Shown: piece by piece, positions 33,695 through 42,084 of the stretch
Layout: each line of letters begins with the position of its first letter
How positions within the stretch are numbered: the first letter of the stretch is position 1
NCBI RefSeq assembly: GCF_006496635.1
Contig: NZ_CP022958.1
Coordinates: forward strand, 5,146,001-5,210,000
Direction: 5' to 3'
Length of the DNA stretch: 64,000 nt
DNA from: Azoarcus sp. DD4
GTDB taxonomy: Bacteria > Pseudomonadota > Gammaproteobacteria > Burkholderiales > Rhodocyclaceae
The notes under the pieces: model-generated
Database searches by the model: none
Told to the model about the DNA's origin: nothing
The model's input: only the letters and a program-made list of their open reading frames with translations
Program-made: the position numbers and the translations under genes

Positions 33695-35139
33695 CGCGCG
33701 TTGTCGTCGGCCCCTTCAATCGCGTCGAGGGCGATCTCGAGGTAACGCTCGACGTCGCTGACGGACGCGTGGCCGCGGCACGGGTGAATTCGCCGCTGTT
33801 CCGCGGCTTCGAGCAGATCCTTGGCGGCAAGGATCCGCGCGACGCGCTGGTGTTCGTGCCGCGCATCTGCGGCATCTGCTCGGTATCGCAATCGGCCGCG
33901 GCTGCGGCCGCGCTGCGCGAGGTGATGGGGCTGACGGTGCCGGCCAACGGCGAGCGCGCCGCCAACGTGGTGCTGGCGGCCGAGAACCTGGCCGACCACT
34001 TCACCCATTTCTACCTGTTTTTCATGCCGGACTTCGCCCGCGACGCCTACCGCGGCCGGCCCTGGTTCGACACCGCACATGCCCGCTTCAAGGCGGTAGA
34101 GGGCAGCGCCGCGGCCGACGCGCTGCCGGCGCGCGCCGCCTTCCTGCAGCTGATGGGCGTGCTCGCCGGCAAATGGCCGCACACGCTGTCGCTGCAACCG
34201 GGCGGCTCGGCCAAGGCGGTATCGGCAGCGGAGAAGATCCGCCTGTTCGCGCTGCTGCGCGAGTTCCGCGGCTGGCTGGAGCGCCGGCTGTTCGGTGACA
34301 GTCTGGAGGCCGTCGCTGCGCTCGACTCGGTTGCCGCGCTCGATGCCTGGGCCGACGCACGCGCCCCACAGCACTCGGACTTCCGCCTCTTCATCGAGAT
34401 CGCGCGCGACCTCGGACTGCAGCGGATCGGGCGCGCCACCGATGTCTTCCTCAGTTACGGTGCCTATGGCGAAGGCGATAAGGCACTGTTCGCCCGCGGC
34501 GTCTGGCGGCCCGGTGCCGAGCCCGCTGCGTTCGACCCGGCGCTGATCGTCGAGGACGTCAGCCACGCCTGGCTGCGCGCCGACGCCGCCCGTCACCCCT
34601 GGCAGGGCCATACCTGGCCGGACGCCGACAAGACCGACGCCTACAGCTGGTGCAAGGCGCCGCGGCTGGGCGGCGAAGTGGTGGAATGCGGCGCGCTGGC
34701 CCGCCAGCTGGTGGACGGCCAGCCGCTGCTGCGCGAGCTCGTGGTGCGCGACGGCGGCAGTGTCTACGCCCGCGTACTCGGCCGCCTGCTGGAGTTCGCC
34801 CGCGTGCTGCCGGCGATGGAAGCCTGGGTGCGGGCGTTCGAGCCGGGCGCCCCGTTCTGCGCCCAGGGCGAACTGCCGGACGAGGCGCAGGGCGTCGGTC
34901 TGGTGGAAGCTGCGCGCGGCGCACTTGGCCACTGGCTGGTGGTGCGCCATGGCCGCATCGCCAACTATCAGATCATCGCCCCCACCACCTGGAACTTTTC
35001 GCCGCGTGACGCGGCCGGAACGCCAGGTGCGCTGGAACAGGCGCTGGTCGGCCTGCCGGCCGGGGGCGACGAGGAGCCGCTCGCAGTGCAGCATGTGGTG
35101 CGTTCATTCGACCCGTGCATGGTATGCACCGTGCATTAA
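33691..35139 (+). CDS. hupV: Regulatory (H2-sensing) hydrogenase large subunit
   Basis: A 482-residue NiFe subunit of the sensor hydrogenase. L1 reads RICGIC (C60, C63) and the protein ends DPCMVCTVH, so there is no cleavable C-terminal tail and no protease step, as in HoxC. Residues I62 and F110 (in THFYLFFMPDF) match the pair that narrows the gas channel and makes such sensors O2-insensitive. The ATG at 33691 is fixed by RVVVGPFNRVEGDLE; the frame is open much further upstream only because it reads through the repeat array. Confidence 0.92.
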   Translation: MTRVVVGPFNRVEGDLEVTLDVADGRVAAARVNSPLFRGFEQILGGKDPRDALVFVPRICGICSVSQSAAAAAALREVMGLTVPANGERAANVVLAAENLADHFTHFYLFFMPDFARDAYRGRPWFDTAHARFKAVEGSAAADALPARAAFLQLMGVLAGKWPHTLSLQPGGSAKAVSAAEKIRLFALLREFRGWLERRLFGDSLEAVAALDSVAALDAWADARAPQHSDFRLFIEIARDLGLQRIGRATDVFLSYGAYGEGDKALFARGVWRPGAEPAAFDPALIVEDVSHAWLRADAARHPWQGHTWPDADKTDAYSWCKAPRLGGEVVECGALARQLVDGQPLLRELVVRDGGSVYARVLGRLLEFARVLPAMEAWVRAFEPGAPFCAQGELPDEAQGVGLVEAARGALGHWLVVRHGRIANYQIIAPTTWNFSPRDAAGTPGALEQALVGLPAGGDEEPLAVQHVVRSFDPCMVCTVH

Positions 35140-35244
35140 GAGTATGTCTTACGCAATAGTCGTCCGTGTCAAACTGCCTTGGCCCCGTACCGGTGATTGG
35201 CTAAGGTTCACCGTTTTTCGCGCATGGACAGGAGTGGGGGGCGG

Positions 35245-36789
35245 GTGGAGAAGACGGCTTCGAACTGGGGACTGAGTGCAGTGCGTTGGGCGGTGGCCGG
35301 CGCCTTTCTGCTCTTCGTCACCGACCTCCTGCTCGCCTGGGTGCTGTGGAACGAACGCGAACGCACCCTGGAGCGTGGCCGCGAAACTGCCGCCCAGGCC
35401 GCCACGGTGGCGCTGCGCCGTGCCGACAACCTGTTCGAACTGCTCGATCGCACCCTGTCCGGCGTCAGCGAGGTGGTCGCCGCCCGCGAGCGGCCGCCGA
35501 GCCGCGAAGACCTCTACCTGCATCGCCTGCTGCTGCGCCGCCAGGCGATCACGCCCACCCTGGTCTGGCTCAGCATCCTCAACCCGGAAGGCCAGCTGAT
35601 GACGAGTTCGCGCCTGTATCCGCCGCCGCGACTGGAACTGGGCGACCGCGACTACGTCATCGCCCAGACCGAGCACTGGGACCACGAACTCTTCATCGGC
35701 AGCCCGGTCGCCACCCGCACGACCGGCGAAGCGGTGGTGCCGATCAGCCGGCGCATCGTCAATGACGGCGGCCGCTTCATCGGTGTCATCGCCGGCGGAC
35801 TGGACATCGGCTTCCTGCAGGAGCTGGTGACCGACACCGCACCGCAGGACGGCCTCGTCCTCGGCATCTTCCGCAATGACGGCCACGCGCTCGCCTGCCT
35901 GCCTTCGCGTGCGGCGTGCCCGGATGCGCCCTTGCCGGTCATGGAGCTGATCGATCACGACCATCACGATGCCAGGGCCACCGTCACCGATCGCCGCCTG
36001 CTCGGCCCCGGCAAGGGCATCGCCGCCTACGCCGCCTCCAAGGACGGCCAGTTCTTCGTCGTCGCCGACCTGCCGACCAAGCCGCTGCTCGCGGCCTGGC
36101 ACACCAATCTGCCGATCTTCATGGTCATCGCCTTCGGCGGCAACATCGCGCTGGCGGTGCTCGGCCTGTTCGCCTATCGGCAGGCGCAGCGCCGGCGCCA
36201 GGCGCTCGAAGCGCTCGCCAGCGCCAACCGCAACCTTGAAAACCGCGTGCGCGAGCGTACCCGGGAACTGCACCAGCTGGCCCACACCGATGTGCTCACC
36301 GGGGCGCGCAACCGGCGCGCCTTCATGAGCGAGGGCGACGCGCTGTTCGCGCTGGCCCATCGCCACCAGCGCGACCTCGCGGTGATGGTGCTCGACGTGG
36401 ACCGTTTCAAGGCGATCAACGACCGCTACGGCCATGCCGGCGGCGATGCCGTGTTGCGTGCGCTGGCCACCGTGCCACAGGCGGTGCTGCGCGGCTCCGA
36501 CCTCTTTGCCCGTCTCGGCGGCGAGGAATTCGCCATCGTGCTGCCGGAGACGAGCCGCGACGGTGCGATCGAGGTCGGCAACCGGCTGCTCGCTGCCTTC
36601 CGCGACTGCGCGGTCGAGCACGACGGACAGACGCTGCACTTCACCGTTTCCATCGGCTTGAGCGTGCGCGAGTCGACCGACCGCGACCTCGAAGCGCTCC
36701 TGCACCGTGCCGACGCCGCGCTCTACCGCGCCAAGGAAGGCGGTCGCGACCGCCTCGAGTGGTCGCCCGCGAGCGCCCGCCTGTGCTAG
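35245..36789 (+). CDS. Membrane-bound sensory diguanylate cyclase
   Basis: A protein of about 514 residues with a first membrane helix (VRWAVAGAFLLFVTDLLLAWVLW), a periplasmic Cache-type sensor of roughly 240 residues and a second helix (LPIFMVIAFGGNIALAVLGLF). A coiled coil and a GGDEF domain follow with the active-site motif RLGGEEFAIVLPE, which should make c-di-GMP from GTP. GTG at 35245 is preferred (AGGAGTGG at 35230-35237); ATG 35224 and TTG 35197 are alternatives. It sits between hupV and hupT in the same direction, which is not usual for H2-sensing operons. Confidence 0.8.
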   Translation: MEKTASNWGLSAVRWAVAGAFLLFVTDLLLAWVLWNERERTLERGRETAAQAATVALRRADNLFELLDRTLSGVSEVVAARERPPSREDLYLHRLLLRRQAITPTLVWLSILNPEGQLMTSSRLYPPPRLELGDRDYVIAQTEHWDHELFIGSPVATRTTGEAVVPISRRIVNDGGRFIGVIAGGLDIGFLQELVTDTAPQDGLVLGIFRNDGHALACLPSRAACPDAPLPVMELIDHDHHDARATVTDRRLLGPGKGIAAYAASKDGQFFVVADLPTKPLLAAWHTNLPIFMVIAFGGNIALAVLGLFAYRQAQRRRQALEALASANRNLENRVRERTRELHQLAHTDVLTGARNRRAFMSEGDALFALAHRHQRDLAVMVLDVDRFKAINDRYGHAGGDAVLRALATVPQAVLRGSDLFARLGGEEFAIVLPETSRDGAIEVGNRLLAAFRDCAVEHDGQTLHFTVSIGLSVRESTDRDLEALLHRADAALYRAKEGGRDRLEWSPASARLC

Positions 36790-36820
36790 GTTGACGCCAG
36801 CTCAGCACCGCTCCGCGGCC

Positions 36821-38209
36821 ATGCCCGACCAGCCCAAGTCTCACGATCCGCTCCCTCCGCTGCAGCACACCGGCCATCCCGGCGAGCTCGTCGGCGTCGG
36901 CGAGGACGTGTGGATGGACGTCATCCACAAGATGGACGAGGTCTATTCCGATTTGCTGCAGTACGAGGTGGCGCTGGAGGAGAAAAACGCCAAACTGGAG
37001 GAATCCCAGCAGTTCATCCTGTCGGTGCTGACCTCGATCTCCGACATACTGGTGGTGTGCGACCGTAACGGCGCGATCGAGGAGGTCAACCGCTCGCTGG
37101 AGGACTTCACCGGCCGCGACCTGGCCGCGCTGCGCGGCACCTCGGTATTCGAACTGCTCGCCGACGACCAGGCGCGTGCCCAGCTGCGCCACCTGTTCGC
37201 GGTCTTCGGCGATCAGGCCCTGCACGACTGCGAGCTGCCGCTGCGCGCGCGCGACGGCAGCGCGGTGCCGGTGTCGCTCAACTGCACGCCGCGCTTCAAC
37301 GCCGTCGGCAAGTCGATGGGCATGGTGGTCACTGGCCGCCCGGTGGGCGAACTCAGGCGCGCCTACCAGGCGCTGCGCCAGGCCCACGACGACCTCAAGC
37401 GCACCCAGCAGCAACTGCTGCATTCCGAGAAGATGGCCTCGCTCGGCCGCCTGGTGGCGGGCGTCGCCCACGAGCTGAACAACCCGATCAGCTTCATCCT
37501 CGGCAACGTCCATGCCCTGAAGCGCTACGCCGGCCGGCTGGAAAGCTACCTGGGCGCCATCCACGGCGGCGACAGCGCCGACCACATCGCGCAATTGCGC
37601 GCGCGGCTACGCATCGACCGCCTGCTCGGCGACCTCCCTGCGCTGATCGACGGCACCATCGAGGGCGCCGAGCGCACCCGCGACATCGTCGACGGCCTCA
37701 AGCGTTTCTCGGCGATAGACCGCGAGGTGAACGAGTCCTTCGACCTCGCCGCGGTGATCGAGCGCGCGGTGAGCTGGGTGAAGCGCGGTGCGCGCGACAG
37801 CTTCCACGTGCGCTTCAGCATGCCGCGCAAGATCCCGATGACGGGCTCGGCCGGCCAGATGCAGCAGGTGATGATGAACCTGGTGCAGAACGCCTGGGAT
37901 GCCACCGCCGACCAGCCCGAACAGTGGCTGGATATCGTCGCCGAGCCGGACGGCAACGCCGGCCTGCTGCGGGTGAGCTTCCACGACAACGGCCCCGGCA
38001 TCGACGACAAGCATCTCGCCCACGTCTTCGACCCCTTCTTCTCCACCAAGCAGGTGGGCAAGGGTACCGGGCTGGGGCTGTCGATCAGCTACGGCATCAT
38101 CGAACGCCACGGCGGACGCATCACCGCCGGCAACCATCCGGCGGGCGGCGCGATCTTCATCGTCGAGCTGCCGCTGCCGGGCAGCGCGGATCAGGCCAGG
38201 CGGCGGTAG
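36821..38209 (+). CDS. hupT: HupT/HoxJ histidine kinase of the H2-sensing pathway
   Basis: A 462-residue soluble sensor kinase, the length of HupT/HoxJ. It has an N-terminal helical region, a PAS domain (ILSVLTSISDILVVCDRNGAIEEVNRSLEDFTGRDLAALRG), an H-box GVAHELNNPISFILGN with His217 and an ATPase domain (MNLVQNAWDA, DNGPGI, GKGTGLGLSISYGI). In the known model it binds HupUV, and H2 turns off phosphorylation of HoxA. Location with hupUV and hoxA supports the assignment. Its end overlaps the convergent flavin reductase by 19 bp. Confidence 0.88.
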   Translation: MPDQPKSHDPLPPLQHTGHPGELVGVGEDVWMDVIHKMDEVYSDLLQYEVALEEKNAKLEESQQFILSVLTSISDILVVCDRNGAIEEVNRSLEDFTGRDLAALRGTSVFELLADDQARAQLRHLFAVFGDQALHDCELPLRARDGSAVPVSLNCTPRFNAVGKSMGMVVTGRPVGELRRAYQALRQAHDDLKRTQQQLLHSEKMASLGRLVAGVAHELNNPISFILGNVHALKRYAGRLESYLGAIHGGDSADHIAQLRARLRIDRLLGDLPALIDGTIEGAERTRDIVDGLKRFSAIDREVNESFDLAAVIERAVSWVKRGARDSFHVRFSMPRKIPMTGSAGQMQQVMMNLVQNAWDATADQPEQWLDIVAEPDGNAGLLRVSFHDNGPGIDDKHLAHVFDPFFSTKQVGKGTGLGLSISYGIIERHGGRITAGNHPAGGAIFIVELPLPGSADQARRR

Positions 38210-38685
38210 GCGCCACCGTGGTAGATCAGCGGCGGCAGCGACTGACGGTCGAAATTCAGCACTTCGCTCAGGAACACCACGTGGTCGCCGCCCGGATGGC
38301 GCACCGTGTTGCGGCATTCGAAGCGGGCGCAGCAGCCCTTCAGCAGCGGAATCCCGCCCACGCCGGTATCGACGTCGAGACTGCCGAACTTGTCGTCCGA
38401 ACGGGTCGAGAACAGGCGCGACAAGGGTTCCTGGTCTTCGGCGAGCACGTTGATCGCGTAGTATTCGCAGTTTTCGAAGATTGCCCGGCTGGGCAGCTGG
38501 TTGGCCAGGCTCCAGACGATCAGCGGCGGCTCGAGCGACACCGAGTTGAAGGAGTTGATCGTCAGCCCGATCGGATCGCCCTCGGGCGTGCGCGTCGTCA
38601 CCACCGCGATGCCGGTGGCGAACATGCCGAGCGCGTTGCGGAAGTTGCGGCTGAAGTCCGCGGGGGACGATTTCTGGTGGGACAT
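38191..38685 (-). CDS. Flavin reductase family protein
   Basis: A 164-residue FMN-binding split-barrel protein of the flavin reductase family (HpaC-like), which gives reduced flavin to two-component monooxygenases. It shows FRNALGMFATGIAVVTTRTPEGDPIGLTINSFNSVSLEPPLIVWSL and the C-terminal HVVFLSEVLNFDRQSLPPLIYHGGAYRRL. The ATG at 38685 starts the conserved domain. No partner monooxygenase is adjacent. It converges on hupT with a short overlap. Confidence 0.88.
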   Translation of the reverse strand: MSHQKSSPADFSRNFRNALGMFATGIAVVTTRTPEGDPIGLTINSFNSVSLEPPLIVWSLANQLPSRAIFENCEYYAINVLAEDQEPLSRLFSTRSDDKFGSLDVDTGVGGIPLLKGCCARFECRNTVRHPGGDHVVFLSEVLNFDRQSLPPLIYHGGAYRRLA

Positions 38686-38805
38686 GGGATCGTTCTGCCA
38701 GGTACGCAGCCGGATGCTGCAGCCGCACATTGCCGAGAATCGGGATAGCGCCGGATTATCGCTGCGAAGGCGGCGAACGTCGAGCCTGAATTGCCGCCCC
38801 CAAAC

Positions 38806-39906
38806 ATGAACACGCCCAAGCCCGACACCACCCCCGACACCGGCCCGCAGGACTTCGCCCACCGCCTGATCCGCTGGCAGCGCGCCCACGGCCGCCACGA
38901 CCTGCCCTGGCAGGGCGGCTCCGACCCCTATCGCATCTGGCTGTCGGAGATCATGCTGCAGCAGACCCAGGTCGACACCGTCATCCCCTACTACCAGCGC
39001 TTTCTCGAGCGCTTCCCGGCGCTCGCCGACCTGGCCGCCGCGCCGGTGGAAGACGTGATGGCGCTGTGGAGCGGGCTGGGCTACTACGCCCGTGCCCGCA
39101 ACCTGCACCGCGCCGCCGTCGAGATCGCCAGCCGCCACGGCGGCAGCTTCCCGCGCAGCGCGGCGGCCATTGCCGAGCTGCCCGGCATCGGCCGCTCCAC
39201 CGCCGCCGCGATCGCCGCCTTCGCCTACGGCGAGCGTGCCGCCATTCTCGACGGCAACGTCAAGCGGGTGCTGTGCCGCGCCTTCGGCATCGATGGCTTT
39301 CCCGGCGAGAAGGCGGTGGAGAACCGCCTATGGGCGCTGGCCGAATCCCTGCTGCCGGCCACCGGAGTCGGCCGCTACATCCAGGCCCAGATGGACCTCG
39401 GCGCCACCGTGTGCACCCGCGGCAAACCAGCCTGCGTGCGCTGTCCTTTCGAGGCCGACTGCGTCGCGCGCAGCACCGGCCGGATCGCCGAGCTGCCGGT
39501 GGCACGGCCGAAGAAGGCGGTGCCGCGGCGGCAGAGCCGCATGGCGGTGGTGGTGAGCAACGGCAGGGTGCTGCTGGAACGCCGCCCGCCCAGCGGCATC
39601 TGGGGCGGCCTGCTGGCGCTGCCGGAGATTCCGCAGGACGCCACCAACATCGGCAGCTGGATGCACGGCACACTGGGCCTGCGGGCCGCCACGATGGCGC
39701 CGCTGCCGCCGCTCACCCATGTGTTCACCCACTTCGTGCTGGAGATCGCGCCGCTGCGCATCGACATCGAAGACGACACGGCGCTCGCGCGGGACGACGG
39801 CGCGCAATGCTGGCTGGCCCTGGCCGACATCGCCGGCGCGGCCCTGCCCACGCCGGTGCGGCGCATCCTCGAGGGCCTCGTCGCGCCGGACCTGTTTGGC
39901 GGCTGA
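38806..39906 (+). CDS. mutY: Adenine DNA glycosylase
   Basis: A 366-residue base-excision enzyme that removes adenine mispaired with 8-oxoguanine. It has the HhH-GPD core (DPYRIWLSEIMLQQTQVDTVIPYY, ELPGIGRSTAAAIAAFAYG), the catalytic Asp region (AILDGNVKRVLCR) and a [4Fe-4S] loop (CTRGKPACVRCPFEADC). The C-terminal NUDIX-like domain (PPSGIWGGLLALPE, LTHVFTHFVLEI) reads 8-oxoG. ATG 38806 is preferred over TTG 38791. Confidence 0.95.
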   Translation: MNTPKPDTTPDTGPQDFAHRLIRWQRAHGRHDLPWQGGSDPYRIWLSEIMLQQTQVDTVIPYYQRFLERFPALADLAAAPVEDVMALWSGLGYYARARNLHRAAVEIASRHGGSFPRSAAAIAELPGIGRSTAAAIAAFAYGERAAILDGNVKRVLCRAFGIDGFPGEKAVENRLWALAESLLPATGVGRYIQAQMDLGATVCTRGKPACVRCPFEADCVARSTGRIAELPVARPKKAVPRRQSRMAVVVSNGRVLLERRPPSGIWGGLLALPEIPQDATNIGSWMHGTLGLRAATMAPLPPLTHVFTHFVLEIAPLRIDIEDDTALARDDGAQCWLALADIAGAALPTPVRRILEGLVAPDLFGG

Positions 39907-39923
39907 GCGCCGCGCCGGCCGCT

Positions 39924-40523
39924 TCAGTTGATGGTTTTGAGCAGGCCCCGCTGCTGCAGGAACTGCTGGATGATCTCCAGCCGGCTCACCACGTCGTCCA
40001 GCTCCAGCAGCTTCTGCCGCGCCACCATGGGGATGGGCAGCAGCTCGGCGTAACGCGCGCCGACCCAGGCGGCATCGTCGAAATGGTGGGGTTCGGGCAG
40101 GCGGTCGCCGAGGTCGCCGACGATGGCCCGCAGCAGCGGCAGCAGTTCGGCCTGATCGGCCGGCACCGGCTCGCTCGGCAACGCCGCCAACCAACGCACC
40201 GTGCCGTTGAGCAGACCGTCGCGCTCGACCTCGTGGTCTTCGACGCGGAAGCGGCGGCCGCCGCGCACCATGATGGACAGCACGCCCGGTTCGGTCATGT
40301 CCCACTGCTCGATGCGCGCCTCGGTGCCCACCGGGTGGGGGATGGCGGCGTCACCCACTTCCGGGCCGGCAGCGATCAGGCATACGCCGAAGCTCGCGCC
40401 CTCGCGCAGACAGCGCGTCACCATGTCCATGTAACGCGCCTCGAACACCCGCAGCGGCAGCAGGCCATCGGGAAAAAGCACGGTATTGAGCGGGAAGAGC
40501 GGCAGGCGGACGGCGTCGGTCAT
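39924..40523 (-). CDS. LON substrate-binding-domain protein
   Basis: A 199-residue protein consisting of the N-terminal (PUA-like) domain of Lon protease without the ATPase or peptidase: LPLFPLNTVLFPDGLLPLRVFEARYMDMVTRCL and FGVCLI, ending in a helical segment (LLELDDVVSRLEIIQQFLQQRGLLK). Stand-alone proteins of this kind are widespread; their role is not established. Convergent with mutY, 17 bp apart. Confidence 0.85.
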   Translation of the reverse strand: MTDAVRLPLFPLNTVLFPDGLLPLRVFEARYMDMVTRCLREGASFGVCLIAAGPEVGDAAIPHPVGTEARIEQWDMTEPGVLSIMVRGGRRFRVEDHEVERDGLLNGTVRWLAALPSEPVPADQAELLPLLRAIVGDLGDRLPEPHHFDDAAWVGARYAELLPIPMVARQKLLELDDVVSRLEIIQQFLQQRGLLKTIN

Positions 40524-40569
40524 GTCGGCGGGTCGGGGCGGGATTGTTCGGTGCGCAGTCGGCGCGGTT

Positions 40570-41199
40570 TCAGTCTATGCCATCGGCCGGCGCTTCGCCC
40601 CAGCGCGCCATCAGGCTGTGCGCCACGCCGAGCTGGTCGAGAATGCGGGCGACGACGAAATCGACCAGGTCTTCCACCTTCTGCGGGTGATGATAGAAAC
40701 CCGGATTGGGCGGCAGGATGCAGACCCCGAGGCGGGCCAGCTTGAGCATGTTCTCGAGGTGGATGGCCGAGTACGGCGTCTCGCGCGGCACCAGCACCAG
40801 CTTGCGGCCTTCCTTGATGACGACGTCGGCGGCGCGCTCGATCAGGCTCTGGCTCAGCCCGGCGGCCACCGCCGCGAGCGTCGCCATGGTGCAGGGACAG
40901 ACCACCATCGCGTCCGGCGGATTGGAGCCGGAAGCCGGCGGTGCGAACCATTCCTCGCGCCCGAACACCCGCAGCTGGCCGGGCGTGGCGCTGAAGCGGA
41001 CGGCCAGTTCGGCCTCGACCTCGGCCGGGCGGCCCGGCAGGGTCCAGCCCATCTCCTGGCGCGCGACGATCTGCGCCACCTGCGAGTACAGCAGCCAGAC
41101 CCGGCAGCCGGCGGCGAGCAGGCATTCCACCAGGCGCACGCCGTAGGGCAGGCCGGAAGCGCCGGTGAAGGCAACGGTGATGGTCTTGGGAGCGCTCAT
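40570..41199 (-). CDS. ubiX: UbiX flavin prenyltransferase
   Basis: A 209-residue flavoprotein that attaches a dimethylallyl group to FMN to make prenyl-FMN, the cofactor of UbiD-type decarboxylases. It shows AFTGASGLPYGVRLVECLLAAG at the FMN site, MVVCPCTMATLAAVAAGLSQSLIERAADV and LVPRETPYSAIHLENMLKLARLG. The ATG at 41199 was chosen by the conserved N-terminus. A ubiD partner is not adjacent. Confidence 0.93.
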   Translation of the reverse strand: MSAPKTITVAFTGASGLPYGVRLVECLLAAGCRVWLLYSQVAQIVARQEMGWTLPGRPAEVEAELAVRFSATPGQLRVFGREEWFAPPASGSNPPDAMVVCPCTMATLAAVAAGLSQSLIERAADVVIKEGRKLVLVPRETPYSAIHLENMLKLARLGVCILPPNPGFYHHPQKVEDLVDFVVARILDQLGVAHSLMARWGEAPADGID

Positions 41200-41308
41200 C
41201 GGCGAAGAAACACCAGGAAGCTGTCGAAGCCGCAAGGGTAACCGATAGTGCCGGGCGCGTTGGCGCAGCGCATTTCCGGCCTTCGTCGATGCCAGCTTGC
41301 GCCATCTT

Positions 41309-41387
41309 ATGCTGCACTGCACAAAATCATTGACAACGATCAGCTGCCCGGTACAATCGCCCTTAATGCTGCATTGCAACAAACCCC
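41309..41387 (+). promoter_or_regulatory. Phasin promoter with flanking direct repeats (possible PhaR sites)
   Basis: TTGACA at 41330-41335 and TACAAT at 41352-41357 with 16-bp spacing form a near-consensus sigma-70 promoter. It is bracketed by two near-identical 18-bp direct repeats, ATGCTGCACTGCACAAAA (41309-41326) and ATGCTGCATTGCAACAAA (41366-41383). The first includes GCACAAAATCAT (41319-41330), which fits the 12-bp PhaR motif I recall for Ralstonia (GCAMMAAWTMMD). Repression by PhaR is therefore likely but inferred. Confidence 0.65.
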
Positions 41388-41436
41388 GAAACCCCTTCCG
41401 CTTCCATCACCGCATCGCCTACCCCGGACAAAGATC

Positions 41437-41988
41437 ATGAACCAATACTTCACCGCCGAATCCTTCGCCGCCACCACCAAGGCCAACCTCGAGCTCTTCT
41501 CCAAGCTGGCCACCAGCGCCCTGGTGCGCGCCGAACGTCTGGTCGCGCTCAACATCGGCACCAGCCGCGCCATCTTCGAAGACAGCATCGCCAGCACCCG
41601 CGCGCTGCTCGCCGCCAAGACCCCGCAGGAACTGGCCGACGCCCAGGCCACCCTGCTGCAGCCCGCCGTCGAAGCCGGCGTGGCGCTGGCCCGCAATGCC
41701 TACGAGATCGCCCTCGAAGGCCAGAAGGAAGTCGCCACCCTGGCCGAAGGCCAGATCGTCGAACTGCAGAAGGCCGTTGCCAGCTCGCTGGAACAGGCCG
41801 CCAAGTCGGCGCCGGCCGGCACCGAAGGCGTGTTCGCAACGATCAAGTCGGTGCTGGCCGCCAACAGCAGCGCCTATGACAAGCTCAGCGAGGCTGCCAA
41901 GCAGGCCGCCGTGCTGGCCCAGGCCAACGTCAGCGCGGCGACCGACGCCGCCGCCAAGGTCATCCGTCTGAACAAGCAGGCGGCCTGA
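41437..41988 (+). CDS. phaP: Phasin, PHA-granule coat protein
   Basis: A 183-residue helical, Ala-rich protein of the phasin family (MNQYFTAESFAATTKANLELFSKLATSALVRAERLVALNI ... IVELQKAVASSLEQAAKSAP). Phasins coat polyhydroxyalkanoate granules and set their number and size. No signal peptide or Cys. The ATG at 41437 matches the usual phasin start. A strong promoter with repeats precedes it. PHA synthesis genes are not in the window. Confidence 0.88.
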   Translation: MNQYFTAESFAATTKANLELFSKLATSALVRAERLVALNIGTSRAIFEDSIASTRALLAAKTPQELADAQATLLQPAVEAGVALARNAYEIALEGQKEVATLAEGQIVELQKAVASSLEQAAKSAPAGTEGVFATIKSVLAANSSAYDKLSEAAKQAAVLAQANVSAATDAAAKVIRLNKQAA

Positions 41989-42037
41989 TTCGCCTCACAG
42001 GGCGGCGCCGGGCCCAGGCCCTGCGTCCGCCCGCCGA

Positions 42038-42066
42038 CAACGGGGTCGCCATGTGCGGCCCCGTTG
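42038..42066. terminator. Hairpin terminator after phaP
   Basis: CAACGGGG at 42038-42045 pairs perfectly with CCCCGTTG at 42059-42066 (8-bp stem, 13-nt loop), 50 bp after the phasin stop and just before the end of the convergent regulator. It is followed by CCGTTTA, a weak T-rich tail. It may serve both directions. Confidence 0.5.
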
Positions 42067-42084
42067 CCGTTTACGGCCGCCACA

